Notes under the pieces: model-generated | Told to the model about the DNA's origin: nothing | What the model saw: the letters and a program-made list of their open reading frames with translations, nothing else | Databases searched by the model: none | Position numbers and translations under genes: made by a program | In this document: positions 56,368-64,000 of the stretch, piece after piece | How the letters are laid out: each line of letters starts with the position of its first letter | Numbering within the stretch: the stretch's first letter is position 1 | Assembly: GCF_003846175.1 (NCBI RefSeq) | Contig: NZ_ML123049.1 | Coordinates: 337,019-401,018 of the forward strand | From: Streptomyces sp. ADI95-17 | GTDB lineage: Bacteria; Actinomycetota; Actinomycetes; Streptomycetales; Streptomycetaceae | Direction: 5' to 3' | Length of the DNA stretch: 64,000 bases

Positions 56368-56397
56368 CCCCGAATCCTTCATGTGAAGGATTCGGGG
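56368..56397. terminator. Strong hairpin before CDP-alcohol transferase gene
   Basis: Perfect 14-bp palindromic stem (56368-56381 with 56384-56397), effectively a 4-nt loop. It lies 69 bp after the propeller stop and 84 bp before the next gene, next to an AT-rich stretch with a possible promoter (TTGGCC at 56336, GATAAA at 56360). Terminator of the propeller operon or a leader element. Confidence 0.65.
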
Positions 56398-56480
56398 GAG
56401 TCTCGTGAACATTCGGTTTCCCCTCGGCTGTGTATGGATGGACGGGGCGCTGTCGCTGTCGTTCTCGTGACTGAGGGGTT

Positions 56481-57740
56481 ATGGCCAAGCTGTCCTTGCG
56501 TGCTGTCCAGAAGCTCACCTGCAAGAAGCGTGACGCCTGGTGGACGGTGATCCTGGTCGATCCCGTGGCCACCCGCATGCTCATCGTGATGGCGCGGTTC
56601 AACTTCATCACGCCCAACCGCGTGACCTGGGCGGCGCTGTTCGTCGGACTCGGTTCCGCAGGGTTCTTCCTCAAGGGCGACCTGCAGTCCCTGATCATCG
56701 GGGCGGCGCTCTACCACCTGAGCTTCATCCTCGACTGCATCGACGGAAAGCTCGCGAGGCTCAAGGGCAACGGCACTGTCTTCGGCGGCTGGCTCGATTA
56801 CGTCTTCGATCGCATCAGGGTGCTCTTCTGTGCCCTCGCTCTGATGGGCGGGCAGTACCTGCGGAACGGTGACGAAAGGTTTCTGCTCGCCGCGCTGATG
56901 GTCGTCTTCCTCGACATGCTCCGCTACGTCGACGCCCTGCAGATCTACAAGATGCGCATGTCGATGCGGACGAAGATCGAGAAGGTCACCCGGGAACGCC
57001 AGGAGGCCGAACGCGTGGCCGCCGACGAGGACCCGGCGGAGCCCGAGGCACAGCAGATCCGCTTCATGGAGGACCTGCTGCGGGAGAACCCCGAGGCCGA
57101 GGCGGAGGTGCTCAAGGAGCAGGCGGGCGCCGGACACGTCGTCGACCTGCACGCCCAGTTCCGCCACCGCTTCCCCTGGTACCTGCGGGTGCGGCAGGCG
57201 CTGCTGCGCAGCCGGATCAGGCCGCACCTCGTCAGCGGCATCGAGTTCCAGATGTTCGTCTTCATCGTGGGACCGCTGATCGGCCGGATCCTCCTGACCA
57301 CGGTGGTCTCCGCGATCCTGCTCGGGATCTTCGAGCTGGTCATCATGTACAAGTTCTGGCTCTCCACCCGCGACTTCACCCAGGTGATGGCCGAGCTGGC
57401 GCAGCCGCCGTCCGGCGCCGGCTCCATCGCCCCCCACCTCCACCGGGGCAGGCACCGCCGGGGCGTGCCGGGCGACCCGCTCGCCGGCCCGGAGTTCCAG
57501 GCGCCGCCGGCCCACGAGGACCCCGGATTCCAGCCGTACCCCGAGCCCTACCCCGTGTACGGGGCACCGGACCAGCAGCCGACGCAGACGTTCCAGCCGC
57601 TTCCGACCCCCGCGTACCAGCAGATGACGCAGGCGTACCAGCAGGTACGGGCGCAGGGGTACGGCCGGCCGGTGTACGGCGCCCCCGGTGCCGTGCCGCC
57701 CCACCACGGCCACCCGGGAGACCGGGAGGGCGTCGGATGA
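56481..57740 (+). CDS. CDP-alcohol phosphatidyltransferase family protein
   Basis: 419 residues. DCIDGKLARLKGNGTVFGGWLDYVFDR (about residues 85-111) gives the D-x2-D-G-x2-A-R...G-x3-D-x3-D signature that binds CDP-alcohol and metals. Hydrophobic helices flank a long charged insert (~165-235, Glu/Arg rich). The last ~95 residues are a Pro/Tyr/Gln-rich disordered tail with YGAP and AYQQ repeats, unusual for the family. ATG follows GAGGGG. Its stop overlaps the next gene (ATGA). May make the lipid or polyol-phosphate linkage of the wall polymer. Confidence 0.87.
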   Translation: MAKLSLRAVQKLTCKKRDAWWTVILVDPVATRMLIVMARFNFITPNRVTWAALFVGLGSAGFFLKGDLQSLIIGAALYHLSFILDCIDGKLARLKGNGTVFGGWLDYVFDRIRVLFCALALMGGQYLRNGDERFLLAALMVVFLDMLRYVDALQIYKMRMSMRTKIEKVTRERQEAERVAADEDPAEPEAQQIRFMEDLLRENPEAEAEVLKEQAGAGHVVDLHAQFRHRFPWYLRVRQALLRSRIRPHLVSGIEFQMFVFIVGPLIGRILLTTVVSAILLGIFELVIMYKFWLSTRDFTQVMAELAQPPSGAGSIAPHLHRGRHRRGVPGDPLAGPEFQAPPAHEDPGFQPYPEPYPVYGAPDQQPTQTFQPLPTPAYQQMTQAYQQVRAQGYGRPVYGAPGAVPPHHGHPGDREGVG

Positions 57741-60700
57741 ACCACGAACAGGACACCCCCGACGTCTGGGTCACCGTCGTCATCCCCGCGTACAACGCGG
57801 CCACGACGATCGGCAAGGCGCTCCAGTCCGCCGTCAACCAGACCTACGAGCTGGTCGAGGTCGTCGTCGTGGACGACGCCTCCACGGACAACACCCTCGA
57901 CGTCGTGAAGAACTTCGCCGGGAACGACAACCGCGTCCGCGTGCTCCGCCGGCCAGTGAACAGCGGCGGCGTCGGCGCGCCCCGCAACCTGGGTATCGCG
58001 CAGGCCGCCGGCCGGTACGTGATGTTCCTCGACGCCGACGACGAGCTGCCGCCCCGCGCCTGCGAACTGCTGCTGGCCGGTGCGCTGGAGAGCGGAAGCG
58101 ACATCACCGCGGGCAAGGCCGTCCGGGTCAACCGGGCCACCGGCGAGAGCGAGGGCTGGGCCCCCGAGGTGTACGCGCTGGGGCGTACCGTCCCCGGCCT
58201 GGCGGAGTTCCCGCTGATGCTCGCCGACCCGATCGCCGCGGCCAAGCTGTACCGGGTGGACTTCCTGCGCTCGGGCGGGGTCTGGTTCCCCGAGGGCGTC
58301 TTCTACGAGGACACCTACTTCTCCACCGTGGCGGGCTGCCTCGCCGACGGGATCACCGTCATCACCGACCCCGTCTACCGGTGGATGTGGGAACCCGAGG
58401 GCGGATCGATCACCGGCCGCACGGGCGAGCTGCGCTCCATCCGCGACCGGGTCGCGGTGCACCGCGCCACCGACGCGTTCCTCCTGGACCGCGGCCTGTG
58501 GCAGCTCAAGGTCCGCAAGGACTCGAAGTTCCTCGCGCACGACCTGCGCCTGTACATGCGGGCGCTGGCGGAGGGCGACCCGGAGTTCCAGCAGGGGTTC
58601 ACCGAGATCGCGAGCAATTACCTCTTCTCCATCAGCGAGGAGGCGTTCGAGCTGTGCGACCCGGTCGACCGGGTCAGGGCCTACCTCGTCATGTACCAGG
58701 AGACCGAGGCCGTGCTCACCACGCTCGACTACGTGCAGCGCAAGAGCGTGCTGTCGTCCTTCCTCGTGGAGGAGGACGGCCGGGTGTACTGGTCGGGCGA
58801 CCATCTGCACCTGCCGGACGCCCGGCGGATGCTCGATGTGACGGAGCTGGGTCTCTCGGCGGCCAGGCTCGCCCAGGAACCGCTCTTCGCCCAGCTCGAC
58901 ACCTGGTCAGTGGCCGGCGGGAAGCTCCGGTTCGAGGGCCGGCTGGTCAACCGGTTCGGCCGGATCGAGCCCGGACACGACCTCCGGCTGACCCTGGCCG
59001 TACGCAACCGTCACACGAAGAAGGACGTCACGGTCCCGGTCGACGCCGCCGATGTCGACGAACGGTTCGTCGGCTTCGGCGGCACCGTCGATCTGCCGGC
59101 CGTGCTCGGCGACGAGTTCTCCGAGAGCACGGTCTGGAACGTGTCGGTCGTCGTCGAGTGGAACCGGGCCAGGTCCCGCTCCCCGCTCAACGTGCGCGAC
59201 GTGGACCTCTCCGGGCTGACCTTCCACGCGAACGGGGAGGAGCTGGAGGGCTACCGCACGATCAGCGGCAACCTCGCCCTGCGGGCGTCCACGGCGGGCC
59301 GCAGGACCTTCGAGTCCGCGCAGAACGACCCCGACGCGCCGTGGATGTGGTGGCGCGACCGGATCCACCCGCCGATCGACCGCCTCGACCATCCCCTTGA
59401 GATGGCCGTCGTCGTGCCCTGCTACAACGTGGCCAAGTACCTGGACGACTGCCTCGGCTCGATCGCGGCCCAGGAGGGCTTCGCCGCCACCCAGGTCATC
59501 CTGGTCGACGACGGCGCCACCGACGAGACGCCCCGGATCCTCGACGACTTCGCGCGGCACTACGCCAATGTGACCGTCGTCCACCAGACCAACGGCGGAC
59601 TCGGCAACGCCCGGAACAACGGCCTGGACCGGGTCACCACGCCCTACGTCACCTTCCTCGACTCCGACGACATCCTCGGCGAGCGGGCCCTGTCGCACAT
59701 GCTCCAGGCGGCCTGGCGGGACGGCTCCGAACTGGTCGTGGGCGACCTGGTGAACTTCCCCGACCGGCCCTACGGCCCGTGGAAGCAGTACTTCGGCAAG
59801 GGCGACCGCCGCATCGACGACTTCGCCTCCGTACCCGACCTGATCTTCAGCGGATCCGCGTGCAACAAGCTCTTCAGCACACAGCTGCTGCGCCGGCTCG
59901 GGGTCCGCTTCGGCGAGGGCGTCCACTTCGAGGACTCCTGGGTGACGCTGCCGAGCATGCTGCGGGCCAACGCCATCAGCCTGGTCGACCGCCCGGTGTA
60001 CTACTACCGCGGGCGCCCCGACGGGTCCTCCATCATGGACTCCCTGTGGAGCAAGCCGGCGAACTACCGGGACCACCTGCGGCTCAACCACTTCCTGCTG
60101 GACTACACCGCCACCGAGCGGGCCGACATCCGGCACATGTTCCAGCGCTATGCGACCCGCACCTACAAGGGTTTCCTGTGCAACGCCCGTAACGTCATGG
60201 GCCGGACGCAGCTGGCCGAGATGTTCCCGGACATCTGCCGCCACTACTCGCGGATACCCGACGAGGTCATCCTCGAATACGCGACCAACCCCGCCCAGCA
60301 GCTCGACCACTACGCGGCGAAGAGCGGGAACTTCGAGCTGTTCTGTGACCCGGAACCGGCGCTGGAGAACGCCCCGCTGGCGCTGGAGATCGACGACGAC
60401 GGCTTCCACCGGACCTTCCCGGGAGGCACCCGCGACACCCGGACCGCCCGCGTCAACGACCCCAACGTCGTCGTCGAATCGGTCCGCACCCGGGGCGATG
60501 TGCTGGTCGTGGAGGGCTGCCTGGCCTTCCCCGGCATGGACATCGACGGCCCCATGGACAACCCCCTGGAGTTCGTCCACCAGACCGCGCACGCCAAGAT
60601 CGTCGTCCCGCTGCGCCAGGTCGCCCGCCGCGACCTGTGGAACACCCGCAACGGCCGTGACCTGTACGCCGGCTGGTACGCCGAGATCCCGGTCGCGGAC

Positions 60701-62290
60701 CTGACGCGCGGCGGATTCGGAGTCGGCGACTTCCGGCTCCGGGTGCACCGCGTGGACCGCTCCCGGCAGCGCAACGTCGTCATGAAGGCCCGCCTCCCGC
60801 TGCACCGGCTGAAGGGCCCCGGCCGGGTCGCCGGCCACCCCTACATGCTGACCATCGGCGGCGGGGACGCGCTGCACCTGCGCCTGGCCGACCGGACGCC
60901 CGTCGCGCGGGCGAAGCACGCCCTGTGGCGGACGGCCCGTGAGGTCCGCATCCTCAAGACCCGCAACCCGGGCTGGCGCATGCGCCTCGCCTACTGGCTC
61001 ACGTACCCGTTCCTCGACTCCCGTGAGATCTGGCTGATCGGCGAACGGTCGGACACGGCCCAGGACAACTCGTACCACTTCTTCAAGTGGATGCGGACCC
61101 ACCGCAAGCGGCGCAAGGCGTACTACGTCATCGACGGGAACTCCCCCGACTACCGGAAGGTCGCCCCGTACGGCCGGGTGATCAAGCTCGGTTCGTTCAA
61201 GCACCGGATGTATCTGCTGCACGCGACCAAGCTGATCGGTTCGTACGACTCCGAGTCGTACCTGGTGCCCGAGGGCTACCGGAAGGTGCTCTTCCTGCAC
61301 CGGTTCGGCGAGCTCCTGAAGTACCAGCGGGTCTTCCTCCAGCACGGGATCATCTACAACGACGTGACCTCCGGCGTGGACCAGCGGATCACCGGATACG
61401 ACATGATCGTGACCACCGGCCGTCAGGAGCGCGCCTATCTGGCGAACGAGGCCGGCTTCGGCGACCGCGCGGTACTGGCGGGCCTGCCCAGGTTCGACGC
61501 GCTGCGGCGGGAGCCGGGAGAGCGCCCGCGCATCCTGCTCATGCCGACCTGGCGGCAGTGGATCGTCACGGCCTCCTACAAGAAGTCCGCGGGCCCGGCC
61601 AAGACGGCCTTCACCCAGTCCGAGTACTTCCGGTTCTACCGCTCGCTGCTCTCCGACCGCCGGCTCGCCGCGGCCCTGGAACACTTCGGCGTCGACCTGG
61701 AGTTCTTCCCGCACTACGAGATCCGGCCCTACCTGCACAACTTCCGGATCGACTCGCCCGCGATCGAGGTCGCCGACCCCGGTACGCGCAATGTCCAGGA
61801 AGCCATGAAGGAGTGCTCCCTCATGGTCACGGACTACTCCTCCGTCTTCTTCGACGTGGCCTACATGGGGATCCCGCTGGTCCATGTGCCCTTCGACGAG
61901 GAGGACTTCTACGGACGGCACTACAAGCGGGGCTACTTCGATCTGACGGAGCACGGCTTCGGCCCGGTCTGCCGCACGGTCGACCAGGCCGTCGACGAGA
62001 TCATCGCCTCGATGGCCAGGGGCTTCACCGTCGAGAGCCCCTACCGGGAGCGTGCGGAGGAGTTCTTCGCGCACCGCGGCGAGGGCAACTGCGAGCGGGT
62101 GTACGAGGCGATCGACGCGCTGGGTACGGCGAGCGCCGCCGATCTCGGCCCCGCGGGCCCCGTCGCCGCGCTGCCCGCCACCCCCGCACACCGGGAGGAC
62201 GAGCTGAGCGGCGCAATGGACGCCGGTGCGGCGGCCTTCGGCCTGGTGGGCCGGGGAACGTACGAGGGCGGGTGGGACCGTGCGGTCTGA
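57737..62290 (+). CDS. Trifunctional glycopolymer synthase: GT2-GT2-TagF-like
   Basis: 1517 residues. Domain 1 (about 10-280) and domain 2 (about 555-830) are family 2 glycosyltransferases: VTVVIPAYNAATTIG with FLDADDELP, and MAVVVPCYNVAKYLD with FLDSDDILG. Intervening stretches are beta-rich. Domain 3 (about 1095-1440) is a CDP-glycerol/CDP-polyol glycerophosphotransferase as in TagF: FLQHGIIYND, ILLMPTWRQW and VTDYSSVFFDVAYMGIPLVH carry its active-site His and nucleotide-binding residues. Predicted to build and extend a poly(polyol phosphate) with sugar units at the membrane's inner face. No signal or obvious transmembrane segment. The last ~70 residues are Ala-rich. The next gene starts inside its 3' end. 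Confidence 0.92.
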   Translation: MNHEQDTPDVWVTVVIPAYNAATTIGKALQSAVNQTYELVEVVVVDDASTDNTLDVVKNFAGNDNRVRVLRRPVNSGGVGAPRNLGIAQAAGRYVMFLDADDELPPRACELLLAGALESGSDITAGKAVRVNRATGESEGWAPEVYALGRTVPGLAEFPLMLADPIAAAKLYRVDFLRSGGVWFPEGVFYEDTYFSTVAGCLADGITVITDPVYRWMWEPEGGSITGRTGELRSIRDRVAVHRATDAFLLDRGLWQLKVRKDSKFLAHDLRLYMRALAEGDPEFQQGFTEIASNYLFSISEEAFELCDPVDRVRAYLVMYQETEAVLTTLDYVQRKSVLSSFLVEEDGRVYWSGDHLHLPDARRMLDVTELGLSAARLAQEPLFAQLDTWSVAGGKLRFEGRLVNRFGRIEPGHDLRLTLAVRNRHTKKDVTVPVDAADVDERFVGFGGTVDLPAVLGDEFSESTVWNVSVVVEWNRARSRSPLNVRDVDLSGLTFHANGEELEGYRTISGNLALRASTAGRRTFESAQNDPDAPWMWWRDRIHPPIDRLDHPLEMAVVVPCYNVAKYLDDCLGSIAAQEGFAATQVILVDDGATDETPRILDDFARHYANVTVVHQTNGGLGNARNNGLDRVTTPYVTFLDSDDILGERALSHMLQAAWRDGSELVVGDLVNFPDRPYGPWKQYFGKGDRRIDDFASVPDLIFSGSACNKLFSTQLLRRLGVRFGEGVHFEDSWVTLPSMLRANAISLVDRPVYYYRGRPDGSSIMDSLWSKPANYRDHLRLNHFLLDYTATERADIRHMFQRYATRTYKGFLCNARNVMGRTQLAEMFPDICRHYSRIPDEVILEYATNPAQQLDHYAAKSGNFELFCDPEPALENAPLALEIDDDGFHRTFPGGTRDTRTARVNDPNVVVESVRTRGDVLVVEGCLAFPGMDIDGPMDNPLEFVHQTAHAKIVVPLRQVARRDLWNTRNGRDLYAGWYAEIPVADLTRGGFGVGDFRLRVHRVDRSRQRNVVMKARLPLHRLKGPGRVAGHPYMLTIGGGDALHLRLADRTPVARAKHALWRTAREVRILKTRNPGWRMRLAYWLTYPFLDSREIWLIGERSDTAQDNSYHFFKWMRTHRKRRKAYYVIDGNSPDYRKVAPYGRVIKLGSFKHRMYLLHATKLIGSYDSESYLVPEGYRKVLFLHRFGELLKYQRVFLQHGIIYNDVTSGVDQRITGYDMIVTTGRQERAYLANEAGFGDRAVLAGLPRFDALRREPGERPRILLMPTWRQWIVTASYKKSAGPAKTAFTQSEYFRFYRSLLSDRRLAAALEHFGVDLEFFPHYEIRPYLHNFRIDSPAIEVADPGTRNVQEAMKECSLMVTDYSSVFFDVAYMGIPLVHVPFDEEDFYGRHYKRGYFDLTEHGFGPVCRTVDQAVDEIIASMARGFTVESPYRERAEEFFAHRGEGNCERVYEAIDALGTASAADLGPAGPVAALPATPAHREDELSGAMDAGAAAFGLVGRGTYEGGWDRAV

Positions 62291-63083
62291 CCAGCACCCC
62301 GGGCAGGGCGGGCTCCCCAGGATCTTCCTCGCGGGCGGCTCCGCGATGGTGACCCGGGAAGCGAGCAAGGCGCCGATGACCGGCTGGGGCCAGGTGCTCC
62401 ACTTCTTCCTCGACCCGCGGCAGGTGGAGATCGTCAACTGCGCACGGGCCGGAGCCAGTGCCCGCACGTTCAGCGAGCGGGGCAGGCTGGACTGGATCCT
62501 CCAGCACATCCGCCCCGGGGACTACCTGTTCACCTCGTTCGGCACCAATGACGCCAAGCCGGAGAAGTGGCTCAGCTCGGAGCCGTACGGCGACTTCCCG
62601 TACCACCTGCGGAAGTTCGTCGACGGCGCGCGCGAACGCAATGCCCACGCGGTGCTGATCAGCCCGCCGGAACGGGACACCCACGATGTGCACGGCAACA
62701 TGCCGAGGAGCATCACGGCGTATCCGATGGCGATGCGCGACCTCGCGGCCGAGTGCAGCGTCCCCTACATCAACCTCTACGACCGGACCCACAGCTGGTG
62801 GGAGGGGATGGGGCCGGAAGGCGTACGCCCCTTCTTCATCCACCTCGAACCGCGGGAACACCCCAACTACCCGGAGGGTTTCCACGACCCCGGTCACTTG
62901 GGGCCGCAGGGCGCCATCGCGTGCGCACGCTACGTCGCCCACGCCCTGGTGGAGCAGCGGATCGTGCCACCGCACTGGGCCGTCGACCTCGACCGTACGG
63001 ATCTTTCGCCGGACTGGGTGAGCTGGCTGGACGACGAGACACACGCCGAGCTGACCAGGTCCCGCACGCTGGGCCCGAACTGA
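62280..63083 (+). CDS. SGNH/GDSL hydrolase-like protein
   Basis: 267 residues. Block I reads FLAGGSAMV, with Gly where GDS has Asp but Ser retained. FTSFGTNDA gives the Gly and Asn of blocks III, and DPGHLGP gives the Asp and His of block V. Together with TGWGQVLHFFL this resembles rhamnogalacturonan acetylesterase-type SGNH proteins. GTG at 62280 overlaps the preceding gene by 11 nt. No signal peptide, so it would act inside, for example on acetyl or acyl groups of the nascent polymer. Loss of the block I Asp may not abolish activity. Confidence 0.78.
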   Translation: MRSDQHPGQGGLPRIFLAGGSAMVTREASKAPMTGWGQVLHFFLDPRQVEIVNCARAGASARTFSERGRLDWILQHIRPGDYLFTSFGTNDAKPEKWLSSEPYGDFPYHLRKFVDGARERNAHAVLISPPERDTHDVHGNMPRSITAYPMAMRDLAAECSVPYINLYDRTHSWWEGMGPEGVRPFFIHLEPREHPNYPEGFHDPGHLGPQGAIACARYVAHALVEQRIVPPHWAVDLDRTDLSPDWVSWLDDETHAELTRSRTLGPN

Positions 63084-63096
63084 GAGCCGGACGATC

Positions 63097-63840
63097 ATGA
63101 GCACCTTCACCCTCGCCGGACTGCGCAGCGTCCAGCAGGACAACCCCTCGATCGTGGCGCACCTGGAGCTGCGGTCCGACGCGGACCCCCGGCTGCCCGT
63201 CGAGCCCGGCAGGCGGATCGGCTTCGAGTGGATCCTCCGCCCGCAGGGCGACGGCACCCGCTACTACGGGTACCTGATGGCCGACTCGTTCGCCTCGGTC
63301 GCCACCATCGAGAACATGGCCGGAATGAGCCTGCTGCCCTCGGGCGAGCGGTACGCGACGTCCACGGGGCCCGGGGCCGAGCGCGTCGCCAGGTTCACGC
63401 TCCGGGTGCACCGGCATGCCGCACCCGACGCCTTCCTCGTCCCCGTCCTGCGGGCGGGCATCATCGCCGATGGCGGAAAGAGCCTCACCTCCACCACGTT
63501 CTCCCTGAAGAACCACGGCTTCCGGATCGCCCCGCTGCCCCCGCAGGGGCGGAGCGCGACGGTGGCCCCCGGGCAACGCGCGGTGCTGACGGACCTCACC
63601 GCCGGGCTGGGCGAGCACGTCGGGCTGGCCGGGGTCGGACCCGCCCGGCACGGGGTGACGAGTGTCGGGCCGGACGGAACGGTGACGTACCACCCGTTCG
63701 ACGGGCACCTGGGCTACGACTGGTTCGACTACGTGCTCGACGCGGGCGGCGGCCGTCTGGTCCCCGGCCGGGTGACGGTCCACGTCGGGGACCTCGGTAT
63801 GACGCCCGGCCTGCTCGGAGGCTGGGCACCGGGGCCGTGA
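63097..63840 (+). CDS. Hypothetical protein with Ig/cadherin-like C-terminus
   Basis: 247 residues. The first ~150 residues are beta-rich without a recognised family. The C-terminal part (GVTSVGPDGTVTYHPFDGHLGYDWFDYVL then VTVHVGD) matches the pattern of cadherin-like / bacterial Ig repeats that end in a V-x-V strand. No signal peptide seen. It starts 13 bp after the SGNH gene, likely in the same operon, and so belongs to the glycopolymer locus by context. Confidence 0.65.
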   Translation: MSTFTLAGLRSVQQDNPSIVAHLELRSDADPRLPVEPGRRIGFEWILRPQGDGTRYYGYLMADSFASVATIENMAGMSLLPSGERYATSTGPGAERVARFTLRVHRHAAPDAFLVPVLRAGIIADGGKSLTSTTFSLKNHGFRIAPLPPQGRSATVAPGQRAVLTDLTAGLGEHVGLAGVGPARHGVTSVGPDGTVTYHPFDGHLGYDWFDYVLDAGGGRLVPGRVTVHVGDLGMTPGLLGGWAPGP

Positions 63841-64000
63841 GACCGCACCGGGACCGCCGCGTGCGGTGGCCGATGCACTGGTCGCCGTGGAGCGCCGACG
63901 GGTGTGCGGCAGCCGCGCCGGAAGGGGAGCGAGAATGGATGTGTTCGCCACAGCACCAGCACGCCGACCGGAGAAGGGGTGAGCGAGCGGTGAAGCCCGC

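Noticed and set aside
58907..62509. 1200-codon open frame opposite the glycopolymer synthase
   Set aside because: Mirror of the real gene in high-GC DNA; no recognisable motif.
63934..64000. Short ORF at 63934 and a possible GTG start at 63990 for a next gene
   Set aside because: Only 15 codons and 11 nt respectively before a stop or the window edge; too little to support a gene.

Overview
The window looks like chromosomal DNA of a Streptomyces or a very close relative. The DNA is GC-rich throughout, GTG starts are common, TTA codons are confined to a few genes, and the right two thirds follow the gene order I remember from the S. coelicolor SCO5998-SCO6013 neighbourhood: murA-like gene, aconitase, ngcEFG sugar transporter, rok7B7, xylFGH, dxs. 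That synteny is from memory and was not computed.

Region 1 (1-13.5 kb) is an accessory block that reads as a biosynthetic gene cluster. A leftward ECF transporter operon (S, T and a truncated ATPase) faces a tightly coupled rightward operon. That operon encodes a thymidylate-synthase-fold enzyme with the Asn-to-Asp change typical of cytosine-specific (d)CMP hydroxymethylases, a radical SAM enzyme, a methyltransferase-fold protein, a HAD phosphatase, a small P-loop kinase and two paralogous FemAB/GNAT-like N-acyltransferases. A leftward phytanoyl-CoA-dioxygenase-like enzyme, an MFS exporter and an ATP-grasp ligase follow. At least five TTA (bldA-type) codons fall in four of these genes. My inference is a pathway to a modified-cytosine nucleoside or nucleotide decorated with amino acids; I recognise no described cluster with this gene set.

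Region 2 (13.5-23.1 kb) is regulatory. It holds a GNAT acetyltransferase, a large AfsR-type SARP/NB-ARC/TPR regulator, and divergent from it an operon of one membrane-anchored protein and two AfsK-type Ser/Thr kinases with PQQ beta-propeller sensors. Three heptamers at exact 11-bp spacing lie between them.

Region 3 (23.1-33.6 kb) holds an HTH-MurA fusion and aconitase, separated by about 5 kb of accessory genes (RraA-like protein, three hypotheticals, a second PhyH-like oxygenase, an AraC/GyrI regulator). The murA-like gene and the aconitase gene each carry an upstream GTTATCTC-N6-GAGAT palindrome, and aconitase also has an iron-box-like element.

Region 4 (33.6-51.3 kb) is carbon metabolism: a histidine phosphatase, a secreted GH92 alpha-mannosidase, NgcEFG with an upstream DasR-like site, Rok7B7, XylFGH behind a perfect 18-bp palindrome, DXS, and an APC permease.

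Region 5 (51.3-64 kb) is a cell-wall glycopolymer locus: LCP ligase, GalE-like epimerase (probably leaderless), two coupled beta-propeller proteins, a CDP-alcohol phosphatidyltransferase, a 1517-residue fusion of two GT2 domains with a TagF-like polymerase, an SGNH hydrolase-like protein and a small secreted-looking or Ig-like protein. No tRNA, rRNA, CRISPR array, insertion sequence or attachment site was recognised.
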